Below the pieces are notes generated by a model. That model ran no database searches and was not told the DNA's origin. It saw only the letters and a list, made by a program, of their open reading frames with translations. A program made the position numbers and the translations under genes. Positions 11,101-23,105 of a stretch of DNA of 64,000 nt are shown here, piece after piece; the first letter of the stretch is position 1; every line of letters begins with the position of its first letter. Source of the DNA: Nymphalis io (Eukaryota; Arthropoda; Insecta; Lepidoptera; Nymphalidae); the NCBI RefSeq assembly GCF_905147045.1, contig NC_065898.1, positions 2,976,001 through 3,040,000 of the forward strand, given 5' to 3'.

Positions 11101-14100
11101 GTGGGAGAGTCGGGTGAGGTTCCTGGAAGTACGGGTTTCCCAGCGTCGGCCCAGTATGCCCAGGTGATGTGGAACAGGCCACAGGCATCGCCTTCACACA
11201 GCGTTCCTTGCTTGCATCCTGATATTGCGTGGCAAATACATCCAAGACATACTTCTGTGACTGGTTTCAGACCTGGAAGAGAAATAAATTGAAATGTAAA
11301 TGACAAAAATAAATAAAAATACCGGAGGTGTAGTGGAATACAACCGATTAGAACTAAGTTCCTTTTACGAGCTGTATTTTCTATATTAAATAACAGGCAA
11401 AATAAAATAAAATAAAATTTTTTGACGGCAATTAAATAAAAAAATGCTAATAGCAATAAGGAATGGTATTTATACATATATTTTAAAAGTTACAAAAAAA
11501 GACAATATATATATAATGTATTCTTGTTCGTTGAATCGTTAATTTAATATTCTAACATAAGTATATAAACGTGAATCAATATTTTAATATCTAGATATAA
11601 TAATAATAATATCCTGGGATATTTTTCACACACGGCCATCTGATCCCAAATTAAGCTTGTACAGAGTTTGTACTATGGAAACCAGACAACTGATATACTA
11701 CATATACAACAGCCAACAGCGTTGGCTTTCTATTTAATAATAAAATAAAATAAAAATAAAATAAAATATTTATTCTATTTTTCTTTTGTAAATACATACT
11801 TATATAGATATTTGCTGTGATTCACAATAAAACGTATATATGATTTCACAAAGCTTACGTGAAATTATTTATGTTAATATTTTCAACCACAGTTTGTCAA
11901 AATGTAATGTATTGTGTAGGGTCAAGGCACTGGTTACCTTGTATCGATATGACCATGTATTATGATAAATGCGCAAATACAATATTTATATATAGGTACA
12001 TATACAAGCCATGACTATCTATCAACGCATAGCGTAAACTATACGATATATAGATATTACGAAGTGGAGAAGACCTTTGATTAGGAGGATTGCACTGAAA
12101 GGAATTTTAGAATATTGTGGTTGGAAGGGACCTGCACTGTCACATTTATCCATCGAATTTCGAATCGTTCAAAGTTGCATTATTTTTAAAACCCCAGGAT
12201 AATATTTAGAGTTAGACAAAATTTCACACAGAAAGCCTGTAAATACATTTTTAATTTTCTTCAAGCTGCGATACTAATCGACCTACCTTTTTTTTATACA
12301 ACGCCTGATATATTCGTGAATTGCGGACAATGGATCTGATATTCAACACTGGCTGTGTTTTTTGTTACTTAGTTCATTCCGACATTTTGTGTCCTTTAAG
12401 ATTATTATCAATAATTTTTTAACTTTTTAAAAGATCAAGAAGAAATTTACATTAGACGTTGTGTACTTCTTGTAATTTGTATTTTAGTTTTTATAGGACT
12501 TTAATTGTATATGTTGTGTTTTCTATTATATGTCATATAAGTATAAATTGAAATTAAAACAAAATATCTTAAATAAAAATCGAATTGATGAAACGGGGAA
12601 ATACTATGACATTATTTTTTGTTTAATCAAAGATTAATATTTTTTTGTACTCAGTGTACCTACAAATACCTAGTTATTTTTACATACGTTTGTAAACACA
12701 TAAATATTAAAATATCTACAATCTATTATTACGGCTCCAAACATTAGTTATAAATATAAAAATATAATTATTAGAGCTTTTGTACTCTTAAAAGTTGGAC
12801 TTCCCAGTCAAAACTTCGTTTTCGATTCTAATTTCTATTTTTAAAAAAATATTATAAAATAATAAATACCTTTTTATGTATATATATTGTTAATAAGCCT
12901 ATTAAGAGATCCGGCTTATGTATTGTTCACTTTATTACATATATGATTGCAATTTAATCTGTGACCTTTTATTACTTCTTAATGAAATAATAACAACGTT
13001 TATGGAAATATTATTATGCGATTTTCTTAGTAAGCTAAGAGCACCTAATAGAGGAAAATACTTGTATAATATACGTGCGAATAAAGAATGCGTTAATAAT
13101 ATTTTGCTATGGCAACACTATAATATGTTCATAATATTTTTATGAGATTTAAATTTATGTATACAACATTACAGTAGCGAGTATAAAGCCAATACCTTAT
13201 TTTTTGACAGTTTGAAAACAGGTACGTACCATTACTTGATGGTATGTATATAACATATAAAGCCCCGATTTATAAGGGCTATATACTCCACACGGTTTCA
13301 CCTGTGTCAATCGTTCCTGCTTTGTCCACGTAGCGTGATGGTATTAAAAGTTAATACCTTATAACCTTTTTTAAAAATTGGGTTATCAAATATAAACATA
13401 TTTTTTAATCCGACTGCTACTTTCAGAGATGTACGAACTCTTCGGCTTTATTATATAGTGTTGATTATATACATATACAGAACCGGTTTAATTTATTTTC
13501 GGTTTATATTGGCCAGTCTGCTGCGACCCTTGGAGTTTTTGTGGTAGGATAAGCCACACATCGTTTAGTGATTATTTGATTTTAAGCTGTCATGCAAGAT
13601 AAAACGGTATGCAGATAAATAATCTAGCATAGTAAGATCCAAGATCTCTTATGTCGAGTACACTGGGACACTCAATCTTTAAGCTGGTATATATCAATGC
13701 AATGTATTTATGCGAGGCGATATAAAAATGATAAGCTGGAATTATTGACATTAGGTAAATATAAGGCCTTCTATTATTTTGACTGAAACGTTATTCAATT
13801 AATACAATACAAGTGATGCTTAAATTATTTACAAAAAAAAAAAAAAACCAATTGTACAACATCCGGTTGTTACGATTATTTAAATGAGTTTTTAAGTGTA
13901 AATTCAGTGTAATATTGGCTGATTCATAGCTGACCAAAAATAACTAGTTTTTGTTTAGTTTTTCAAACTAAGATTTGCTTATTTTATGACAAGTGTTACA
14001 TATTCAAATATTCCATGTTATTATTTACAATAGACTTAGGAAACAACGATGTTATTGGTTTGTTCTTTCGAGTAATTATAATTTAAAGTGTTTTTCGTAC

Positions 14101-17100
14101 GTTTAAGATATTTACATTTCAATAATAAATTTCAAATAGCATACGCTTTGTGAACTAAGTTTTTAATATATTTTTTATTTGAAATATAATACGTAGACAG
14201 ATTGACAAATGGGATACCTGATTGTATGATGGTTACCACCATCCGTTACGTCGCCAATGCGCCACCGTTGAAACTATGATGTTATGTCCTTTGTGCCTAT
14301 AGCTACACTGCCTCGCTCACCCTTTAAATCAGAACACTACAATACTAATCCTGTTTGACGATAGAATATGTCTTGTCAAACCTACCCAGGACGGCTTGCA
14401 TAAACGTACCAGCAAAAAATTAAAACAGTATAGGGACATTTTTCAAGGACTCCACATTTCAATTTTTAATGTACACAATAAACTATGTTTGCCATTATTT
14501 ATAGCTACATATAAATAAATTCTTTCTACATAACGATAGGTTTATATAAATCGTCTATATTATATAAAAATATAGAGACAAGAAAATTGTTTGCTTATAA
14601 ATAAATGTATGAAGATAACGCGGAAGCGAAACAGATAATTGATCTTATAAGCCATGATGTAATATAACAGCTTTGTTAATAAATGTATATAATATATGTT
14701 AGTATCGTTTATAGTGACGTCACTATAACTTAAATAAAGAAAAAAATTATGTTCTCTCTGACCGATTCCGGTCACTGCTTCCATTTTTTTTAATGAAGTA
14801 TTAGTTTGCTCTCGACTACAATATACTGCAATGTCAAGGATGGTTAGGCTTAAGATGGATCGAGAAAACCTATTAAATCCCAATTCACTCAAAATATTTT
14901 CAACGGAGACTAGCGCACTGCGCAGGAAATCTCTATTGTAGTGGACAAGTGTGTGGGCAAACAAGTGCACTCTGTATGTGGCCAACAATTTGACACGAAC
15001 GGAAATAGTTCAAGCGCAGGATTACGGCGTTACGTGCATTCCGAGGCACAGACTCGACTATCAGAGTGAATGATTCGACTGGCATAGTAGGTTAGTCTTT
15101 GAGATTACAGTAAACATATGCCAATGGTTGAACAGGACGCAGCTCAGTATCTAGATAAGTGTTACTACCACATTAGTAATCTACATACACACATAAGACA
15201 GTAGCGATGAATTAAAATGGAAAATTATTTCAATTAAATATATAAAATAGATATTCGGTTATTGTACTTATAATATCAGTAGGAATTTTACAAACGTCAT
15301 AAGCAAACTAGCGGATTAAAAAAATACAGGGGTTAAATACATTAGAAAGAGATTGCAATACAAACCTCCCTTTTAGTCAAATTAGTTTAAAGATTATATA
15401 CAAAAAAAAAAAATTGTGTACAAAAATATTACATCTGTTTTTTACTTAAATGGTATTTTATTAAGATTTCATACAAAAACTTATAGAACACAATAATATG
15501 TCATACTAACGAAAAAAGAAAAACAAACTGAAATATATTATTATGTATTTTATAAAAGTAAGTAAATAATATTATAATAAGATAACAGATTGAATAATAA
15601 CAACTCGATTTTCATAATGTTTGATCCTAAAACGAACTTAATATATTCTTTACAAATACTTCAAAGTTATTTTCAATATTTTATAAATAGAACACACAAG
15701 TTTTATTATAATATAAAACACATTATTAATTCATACAGTTCGGAACTTAGTATGTTTATTGATTCTGACACACAACTTGCAACTTTTACATAAGCTCGCC
15801 TCTCACTCATGAATCGTTTTAAAAATAAAACTTCTAATTCAATCAACATTTTTTTTATACTGTTCAAATAAATAAATACATATTTATTTATTTTTAATAT
15901 ATTTTTATATATGGATTAAATACAAAAATATAAATTGAGATTTCTTGTAATACTATAAACTAATTCTTGTAAAAAACACCTTCTTAAATAATGCAAGTTA
16001 CTTGTAGTGCCTGCGTATTGGGTACAATGCCACATGACAATCTATTAGACGGCGTGTTTTTTCTACAAATGTCTAAAGCGTAATGCGCTTTAATTTTTTT
16101 ATGTTATAGAAATGACTGTTCATAGGGTCAAAATATATATATAAACAGTACTATTCAGTTACTTGGACTAGTCATGTAAATAAGAAACATAAACAATGCC
16201 TGTAATCCGTACACTGTCGCACTGTATGCTATGTATGTAGTCAGACGAGTGTTGATGCTAGAACCGGATCGATTGGCACGCGGATCCAGCGCATGTCATT
16301 ACTATGTTAAATATTCAAACAACCGTATGCTATTCAAGTTTAAGCGCTGGCAATTATATGTGACAAATTATAAATAATGTATTTTAAAACACAAACCATG
16401 TAATAATAAAAATATTTTTATGTGTCTCGAATTTATTAGTAAATAAATGTTGCAGACGATTTGCCTGTTATATATTCACTTTCGGCAGTGCAAACATGTC
16501 ATATATTTATTTACTACTTATCGTAAATACATATTGAAATTATCATCCTGGTAGGAGGGAAACAAAATTTTTTTTTAAATATCTTCTTTGACCCCTAATT
16601 GCTGTTTTTTAATCTAATATAAGTTTCGTCATTTAACATTACCATGGCAAAGTAACCATGAAAATAAGCCACATTACATAATTATACCAACATCGGACAA
16701 CAGAATGACCTCTACGCGCGTCTAGTCAAGACGAAGATCTCATTGGCATAGCGCCATCGCTGATATTTGTTCTACAAGTCTCCCTTCAACATTTTTTCTA
16801 TTATAAGTTTTGAGTATAACATGTAATTGAGTTGTACAATAATTTTTGTATGTAAATATTTGTTTATGGTATTTATAACTATTGCAATGAAATTATATAC
16901 CTGGCCTTCAAGAAATTAACACATAAAAACAAAAAAAAAAAGAAATTAAAATGAAAATATGAACGCTAAAACAAACAAGCAAGTAATTGCAATTTTCTCC
17001 GTTTGTTTAATTGATCATTTAGATATGCAAAAAGTCGAAGCTCACGGAAATATACATTTTTTATAAAACGTCAGATGTAGCTATTGTTTGTAGTTCAATA

Positions 17101-19408
17101 TAATTAACATTTTTCAGAAGCATTGATAATTATCATTTTTTTTATTTAATGATGATATGATTTTGCAACTACCTTATTGTAATTAAAAAAAAACCATTGT
17201 TTTTAAAACGATAATAAATTAAATTAATTGCAATAGCACTATGAAAAAAAAAACTGACCACAGAATTGCCACAAAAATGAATATCTTCCGCAATTTAGAT
17301 AAATAGCAAATTATACCAATTTTTTGTTTATTTCCTATGCAACAACACCTTCCAAATTTTAAAAGGATTATATTATGCATAATTATTAAGGCCTCCTTTT
17401 ATAATAAATACTAATAATTTTACGGCTTTCCACACATATTTACTAATTTACTTTAGAAAAGGGTTTCTGTTTCCCCCTTTGGTAATAAACTACACAGAAA
17501 TAATTTTGAATGACAAATATTGATGTATTATTCTTATAATTATACATTTATAGATATTTATATAGAAATCGTTTAGCTGTAAAGGTAGTTATAATTTTTT
17601 GTTTATGATTTTGCTCATTTGGAGTTTGGCAGTTTTGATGGGGTCATATTTTTTTTTATAAATATAGGCCAATAACATTTATCATAACTTGAAGTTCAAC
17701 TTAAGCATATTTGTAAGTAGCTTTTTTGCGTTCGTCAAATATTTAGCAGACGAGTCTATACGACTTATAACTTTGATTATAGCCTAATTTAAATTAAATA
17801 CTGATAAAACTGAACAATACGTATTCGTACTAAGCTTGTACTAAGTTTTATCACTTTCTTGTTTTATAATCTGTATTTTTATTTCCCGTAGAATGAAAAT
17901 AGAGAATTTTGTTACTGTACACTAGATCTACACAATAGAAAAGAACAACTAGAAGACACAAATATGCGTGTGTTAAACTAATTTTCATTCGAGAAAATTA
18001 ATAAACGTACAACGTAATTTTATTATAATTGATCTATTATAAAAATTGATTCAATATAAAAACGACATTGTTATAATCAGATGATTTAACCGATTAACAT
18101 CATTGTCAAGTTTAATTTACACTTCTTGTTATCTTGTCTTTACGTTTAAAAAGGGAAGATAGAGTAAGTGAGCTGCCAGAAAGAAAGGACATTCAAACTT
18201 TGGCATATGTTAGGTTTAGGTTAAATAAAGTTGAATTAGCGATTTTTATTTGATTATACTTTTTCATTTTATGAATTGAAATAAAAAATTGACGGTATAG
18301 TTTTGAGTTTTCTTATGGGAGATTATTATTTATTTGTCTGTATGTCTTATCAATTAATATATCTGAAGAAAACTTTCTCCTGTCTTAACTTAAAATCGAT
18401 AAACCTGATCTGATCCAGTATATATATTTGACATTTGAAAAAGTTTTTATTGAATGTTGAAAAACATCCAATATCTATTTTAAAAGGTAAAAAAAAACGA
18501 AGTCGCCGACACTTCTACCCAATGAATGACTTCTAAGTAAACTTTTAATAAGAGAAAACAATTTATGTAGAGAACTTAATTAATCAATAGGCAACATTTA
18601 AACGCTTAACGTTTAAATTGCCTCTTTGCTTTATTTGTTAACAAAATAAAAAGAATTATTTTAAAAATCAAGCAATTGTTATAAAATTTACATTAATTTA
18701 AAATATATACTTCGTATAAAGTGCTAAGTATAAATTGCAATAATTAGTCTTATTTTTTAGAGATTTTTTGTATGTACCGAGTATCTAAATATTAAGTTTG
18801 TAAGTGCATATTTTAATTGTTTCCTTATAGTTTATATTTATGTTAAATGTGTTATTTATTTTTAATATATACATCATTATAATATATACAATTATAAAAA
18901 ATAAAATTAATTACCTAAAAAGATTAGTATAAAAAATTTCATAGATTAAAAGGCATAGATTTTAATTTATTTTAAATTATTCACTTAACATTGAATAAGA
19001 CGTTTGAATACATAATTGTTCAAAATTAAATTAACAAACAAATTATTAAGGTTTTGATTAAAAACTTTAAGGATAAATAAATGATTTATCAATTTCTAAA
19101 AAATTAAATGAAATTTTAAATTTAAATTCGATACTGATTGAGAGATGCTTAACATCATGCAAGACAACGGTCAAACGCTGGTATAAGGGTTAAAAAAACA
19201 AAAGAGATATTCAAATGATTTAGGGACAACAAAACTTTTTCAATTGGTTTTAAGAGTGCTTCTCGATTATTTCGAGGAAAATAACCGAAGGGTTACCAAC
19301 GCTTATGGCGTGAAAATATAAAAAATATATATTTTACTAACCAATATCCGCCAAAACGACTCCAGCCAGCATTAATACGGCACTAAACTTAATCACGGCT
19401 GACGTCAT
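8196..19408 (-). CDS. i-type (invertebrate, destabilase-like) lysozyme, 4 exons, 153 aa
   Basis: CDS exons on the minus strand: 19342-19408, 11099-11272, 10310-10383 and 8196-8342; all junctions are GT-AG and keep phase. Residues 1 to about 20 form a signal peptide (hydrophobic core, cleavage probably after VVLA), so the product is secreted. The destabilase domain fills the rest. It is Cys-rich, with CLGCIC at 31-36, the conserved GLF.ITWAYWADAGKP block from residue 54, and DCNGDG followed by YDYMAIHKKGGYGC in the last exon. Family members cleave peptidoglycan or isopeptide bonds and act in gut digestion or immunity. Here the position of the catalytic Glu (usually CxCE) is His37, while Asp51 is present in the region of the second catalytic acid. 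Muramidase activity is therefore doubtful. Intron 1 is about 8 kb and filled with AT-rich DNA. Confidence 0.93.
9185..9485 (-). repeat. SINE family 1 copy, minus orientation
   Basis: This is the reverse complement of the family seen at 52083-52372 and 56768-56995. It begins with 'ggtggtagggctttgtgcaa' and ends with 'gctcgtccgcctacc' followed by a short AT tail. Confidence 0.75.
10095..10140 (-). repeat. RTE-type LINE 3' tail fragment
   Basis: The 'actagctatcgtccgcggct' then 'tcgctcgcg' string is a widespread lepidopteran repeat end. A diverged plus-strand counterpart (gagtgaaaccgcgcggagca) is at about 62657-62680. Confidence 0.5.
11598..11850 (-). repeat. SINE family 3 copy (tRNA-derived), 3' part
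   Basis: An (ata/aat) run is followed by 'cctgggatatttttcacaca', 'cggccatctgatcccaaatt' and 'ggaaaccagacaactgatat', shared with 46380-46620, 49545-49680 and 62805-63070. The tRNA-like head present in the longer copies (B box GGTTCGATTCCC, minus strand) is missing here. Confidence 0.7.
11851..19341. other. Large AT-rich intron 1 of the lysozyme gene
   Basis: This long intron contains a diverged family 1 SINE (about 14195-14400) and a locally GC-richer stretch at about 14760-15120 that I could not assign. Otherwise it holds short AT-rich tracts and poly(A)/(T) runs. ORFs here (for example 12918-13145, 14560-14988 and 15590-15793) lack family similarity and look fortuitous. Confidence 0.55.
14195..14400 (+). 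repeat. Diverged SINE family 1 copy
   Basis: It retains 'ccaatgcgccacc', 'gatgttatgtcctttgtgcc' and the 'cgctcaccctttaaatcaga' block, with many substitutions. An older insertion. Confidence 0.6.
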
Positions 19409-19484
19409 AGTGACAGTATATAAAAATTAATATATAAGATAATCTTTAAATTTTAGCGTCGTATGCGCACGCGCATCTGCTCTC

Positions 19485-19520
19485 GACTGGCATTGATCGT
19501 GGCCTTAAACCTTCTTATAT
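19485..19520 (-). promoter_or_regulatory. TATA/Inr core promoter of the lysozyme gene
   Basis: On the minus strand a TATAAG box starts at 19519 and a CCAGTC initiator has its A at 19488, a spacing of 31 bases, which is ideal for TBP-directed initiation. The predicted 5' UTR is about 80 bases to the ATG at 19406-19408. This also explains why the plus-strand frame over the same DNA looks like a signal peptide by chance. Confidence 0.55.
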
Positions 19521-19929
19521 GGGCGGATGTTGAGTCAGTGGAGTCCATAAAAATAATATTACACTATTTTTGTTTTTTTTTTTTCATTTATCATTTTAAA
19601 ATGTTAAAAATAAGGCATCGTACATTAACGGGAAAACAAAAAGAAACTTGTAAGATTCATTTAGTTTATTTGCACGTTGGATACGGAGATACAGTCCATT
19701 ATATAATATATTATTAATTAACCATAACCATATTTACGTTAAAATTTTACTTTGTCATAAATAGTTATATTTTATGTAACATCAAAATTAGTCCACTTCC
19801 CTGTTAAAACAGTAGTGGAAACTTAACTGGCATAAGTGTTAAAATATGATTATTATATTAAGTTGTAATATACGATATGCTGTATGTTTCCCTAATAAAT
19901 AAATAAAAAAAAAAAAAAAATATTTTTAT

Positions 19930-20110
19930 TTCTTACATGACTGTCCACGGGTTGACTCGCTACCTGATCTACTAATGTATAACATTGGCAATGTAAGCGA
20001 TAAAAACCATTCCTTACACCGTCAATTTGGTGCTAATTTTGTGAAGATGATGCGAGTATGTTCGTCGTGGTTGTACATACTTTACTCACCCCTCAAACTT
20101 GTGCAAAGTA
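19930..20110 (+). repeat. Highly diverged SINE family 1 copy
   Basis: Only weak blocks remain (cattggcaatgtaagcgat, tttactcacccctcaaact). It follows a poly(A) run at about 19905-19920. Confidence 0.4.
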
Positions 20111-20154
20111 TTTTTATTTAATAAAGGAATAATTAATTATTGCGCGTCATCTAG

Positions 20155-20400
20155 TAAATGCGTAAATGTCCCACCGTTGGGTTAACGATAAGGCAATCCG
20201 CATCGAAGGTTGCTGGTTACATATGAGAAATATTATCATCCTACACATACAGGTTTTCTCACGATGGGTTTCCTTTACCATCGACGACAAGATGAATAAT
20301 TTAAACGCAAATTGAGCATATTAAAATACAGTTGCGCTTAGTCAGGCTTAAACCCCCAAACCTCCCCCAATGTTATAACTACTAAGCCATCTCAGCTTTG
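20155..20400 (-). repeat. Diverged SINE family 2 copy, minus orientation
   Basis: It matches the order of blocks in 43436-43735: 'gtaaatgtcccaccgttggg', 'caggttttctcacgatgggt' and a terminal 'actaagccatctcagct', which is the degraded tRNA-like head read backwards. Confidence 0.6.
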
Positions 20401-20504
20401 TATCGCAAGTGAGTTATTTATTGATTTGAACTAGTTCATATGATAATTCCATAATAACATCTGATATATTGTGAACGATACGGACATTATATACCTAAAA
20501 ATAT

Positions 20505-20665
20505 AAACAGAACATCTATACTAATATTATAAATGCGAATGAAACTCTGTCTGTTGCGCTTCACGGCTAAACCATTGAGCTGAATTTATGGAATATTAGT
20601 ATGAAGCAAGCTTAAGCCCAAACAAGGACATAGGATAACACACCCCATCCCCCTAAGACGCGGTC
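20505..20665 (-). repeat. RTE-like LINE 3' tail, minus orientation
   Basis: The phrases 'ctaatattataaatgcgaat' and 'gcggtcgaagactag' are common ends of lepidopteran RTE-like elements. They border the duplicated block that starts at 20777. Confidence 0.5.
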
Positions 20666-20776
20666 GAAGACTAGTAAAAATATATAATGTGTGATAATCG
20701 CCTTTATCCTCCTCTGCGATAACATTATTCAATTTAATTAAGCCTTCATTAAAAATTTGATTACCACATTCTATTG

Positions 20777-21344
20777 AAAATTTATGGATTACCGAAATAT
20801 AAGATTTTTTCATTTTATTTTAAATCGAGATATAAAATCTCGAACGTTGCAAGTTTTTATATAGAGATCATTTTATCTTAGTTTTCTTTTTATCTCCGTC
20901 CCCTAGTCTCTAAATAAAACGATACTTATTATAAAGATATAAAAACCAGACATACATACCAGACAAATAAATAGAAAGATTTGCTAATCACGTCTTAGAT
21001 AATAAATATTTACTCACATAGTTTAGGTCTATTTTAATAGAAAAATACATCTTACACCGTCCCACGGTGTAAGATGTATTTTTATATATATTGAATTTAC
21101 ATGGAAATAGTTTATTTAATTTACTTATGTACTTACCACTGATATTCTCTTGATTTGTCGTATTCTAATATGAATGCCAAACTATAAATAAATAGTAGGT
21201 ACCTATATGTTTTAAGGAAATTAAAAGCTAATAATATACACTTCATGCTAATTCCTTTAAAAATATAACATCCCATCTTAATACCTCTACTAGTAACAGG
21301 AGAACTGATCTCATATTTCACCCAGAGGATCAGAATTGCGATTA
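20777..21344. repeat. Duplicated block, copy A
   Basis: Near-identical to 23682-24310 over its length, from 'aaaatttatggattaccg' to 'agaattgcgatta'. Differences include an (AT)n expansion and a roughly 40-base extra stretch in the other copy, and a palindrome found only here (21041-21083). Confidence 0.85.
21041..21083. repeat. Perfect 20-bp inverted repeat with 3-base loop
   Basis: The left arm 21041-21060 and right arm 21064-21083 are exact reverse complements separated by ccc. The second copy of this block has the right arm but not the left arm, so the palindrome arose in this copy. Confidence 0.9.
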
Positions 21345-21405
21345 AGAGGGGTAATGCTGTTAGTATTCTTGCCACAGTTCCGTGTATGCATGGTTTGTAC
21401 AGCAT

Positions 21406-22064
21406 CTATTTTTAATTCTTAGTAAATTATATTGTAAAATGAATGCTTAGTGAATCGTGATTTTCACTTCACGTTCGAGGTGTGCAAAGGATAAAAGTCC
21501 TTGAAAATAAGCCTGGACAAACCCGGTATGCAAAATTCGGATCACGTGACAGCTTGGTGATTTCGTTTAAAAATGTTCATATTAGTCATCTTTACATTCA
21601 AACAACTGAAATCCTGTTTTATATTATTATATAACACGATATCTTCGAATACATATTATTATCTTTTAAAATTCGTATAAGCAAAATCCGGGAAAATGAT
21701 TTTCTCGGAATGCTTCCTCAATCGGGTGTATGAAATAACAAATATATGTATATTGTCTGTTTATTTATGAAAAGAATTTTTACAATTCAAATTATAAAGT
21801 TTCGAACCGAAATAGAATGTAAAGTTATTTATAATAGTAGAGCTTTTAAACGCTAATAATGACTGATAATCAATATTGTAATTATGTCTAAGCGTTTGAA
21901 TGTTCGCGTCTAGTTATAGCTAAGTATAACATAATACATCTAAACAACCTATGTATAGACAATGACATAATTTAATACTATTATTTAGATCGTGGAACAA
22001 GATGTCGCTGTTGCGGTGTGATCTGATCCAAGTCGCGATAATTCTACCTGTATCATTATAAGAG
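21406..22064. other. AT-rich intergenic sequence
   Basis: No repeat, exon or motif is recognised with confidence. Confidence 0.4.
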
Positions 22065-22068
22065 TCAA

Positions 22069-22505
22069 GGGACTGGTTGCTTGCGATACTCTCTCAAACT
22101 CTTGGGACACTTATAGAAAATGGATTTATTTGCAACCCGAGCGGCCTCCGACTGGTAAAAGCATTGTATTTTGAACACGGGTGTACGTGTGAATGAAGGT
22201 GAACTCTTCCATCTTACTTGGTCATTCTTATCCAAAGAATTCAGGCAGGTTTTATCGCTTAACGAGACAATAAAAACGTTTGCTACAATCGACGTTCCTG
22301 TCCTTATTGAGTGCTCTGGAATTAGCAGAGATGATGAAAAAATATCTGATAAACTGACATTTATTTGTACAGTTAAAGCACACCTTGGAGTCATATCGTG
22401 AAAACGTTTCCATTTCATAATAAAACAACATGCCTCCACTGCTGACAGGAGAGCTGCTTGAAAATGCTGATAGCATTATTGCCAACATTCCAGGAGGCCA
22501 TTTTA
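22069..22505 (+). pseudogene. Unrecognised coding-like remnant
   Basis: This stretch is less AT-rich than its surroundings. On the plus strand it holds open segments in shifting frames: one opening DWLLAILSQTLGTLIENGF, one at 22171-22401 containing LSKEFRQVLSLNE, and one near 22431-22505 reading MPPLLTGELLENADSIIA. An antisense frame (22065-22439) is also open. The pattern of protein-like pieces broken by frame changes fits a decayed coding copy. I cannot name the family; a faint similarity of the KEFR segment to Rad9-type checkpoint proteins is too weak to use. Confidence 0.25.
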
Positions 22506-22984
22506 AGTATGGTACCTATTTTAAACGCTGAGAAGAATTATAAATTTTCCCAATATATTATATAGATAATACAAAGAATCTGATTGATTAGATGATCAGG
22601 CAATTATGTATAGAATCTTATTGCTTGTAACCTTCATTCATATTAAAACAATTTCATGAAATATATTGACTGATGATTTATGTGCTTACTATATTGGTAT
22701 CTTTAATATCAATAAGTATATTATGACGCATACTGAATGTCAGCGTTAGACTGTATGTATAAACTGAATCATGTTTTGTTCAAGGTATAGGAAGTGACAT
22801 TTAGAAAACAATGCAATTGTATTATTAGTACAATTTTATTTATTCGCTTCTTATGTCTTCAATTTTTTATCTTAAATAACACCCTTTTTATACTATTTAT
22901 AATTCTTATGTAATAGTAAAGTAACAACCTGTAAAACATCGTCATATTTCAGCTAATTTACACAAAACAATTAAGGTATACGCC
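22506..22984. other. AT-rich intergenic sequence
   Basis: Nothing recognised. Confidence 0.4.
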
Positions 22985-23105
22985 TAAATCTTACTCATGA
23001 ATCAATTTGTCCATTGGTGAAAACCTTATGAAAATCCGTTTGGCAGTTTTATAGTTTATCGCGTACAGCCAGACAGATAGACATAAGGGGGAGGGGAGGG
23101 GAGCA
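22985..23105 (+). repeat. RTE-like LINE 3' tail
   Basis: The string 'ggtgaaaaccttatgaaaat' followed by 'ccgtttggcagttttatagt' and 'cagccagacagatagacata' is the usual end of lepidopteran RTE-type LINEs. Confidence 0.6.

Larger units (their letters stand above)
20677..21405 (-). pseudogene. Possible two-exon gene fragment with N-terminal membrane anchor (uncertain)
   Basis: A minus-strand ATG at 21405 opens a frame with a short basic leader and a hydrophobic run (ILTALPLLIAILILWV, residues 14-29), typical of a signal anchor. A possible donor (AG|GTATTA) ends this exon at 21285 in phase 1. A phase-compatible exon could start after an AG near 20776 and run to a repeat near 20665. I do not recognise the protein. 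Most of the segment is copied at 23682-24310, where the ORF start is absent. It could be a dead gene fragment or chance. No downstream exon was found. Confidence 0.18.

Noticed and set aside
14560..14988. 142-codon minus-strand ORF in lysozyme intron 1
   Set aside because: No recognisable domain, and half of it is AT-rich low-complexity sequence; not called as a gene.
19463..19717. Plus-strand ORF that begins like a signal peptide (MRTRICSRLALIVALNLLIW)
   Set aside because: It overlaps the TATA/Inr promoter of the lysozyme gene on the other strand and runs into low-complexity sequence. No following exon was found, so it is most likely chance.
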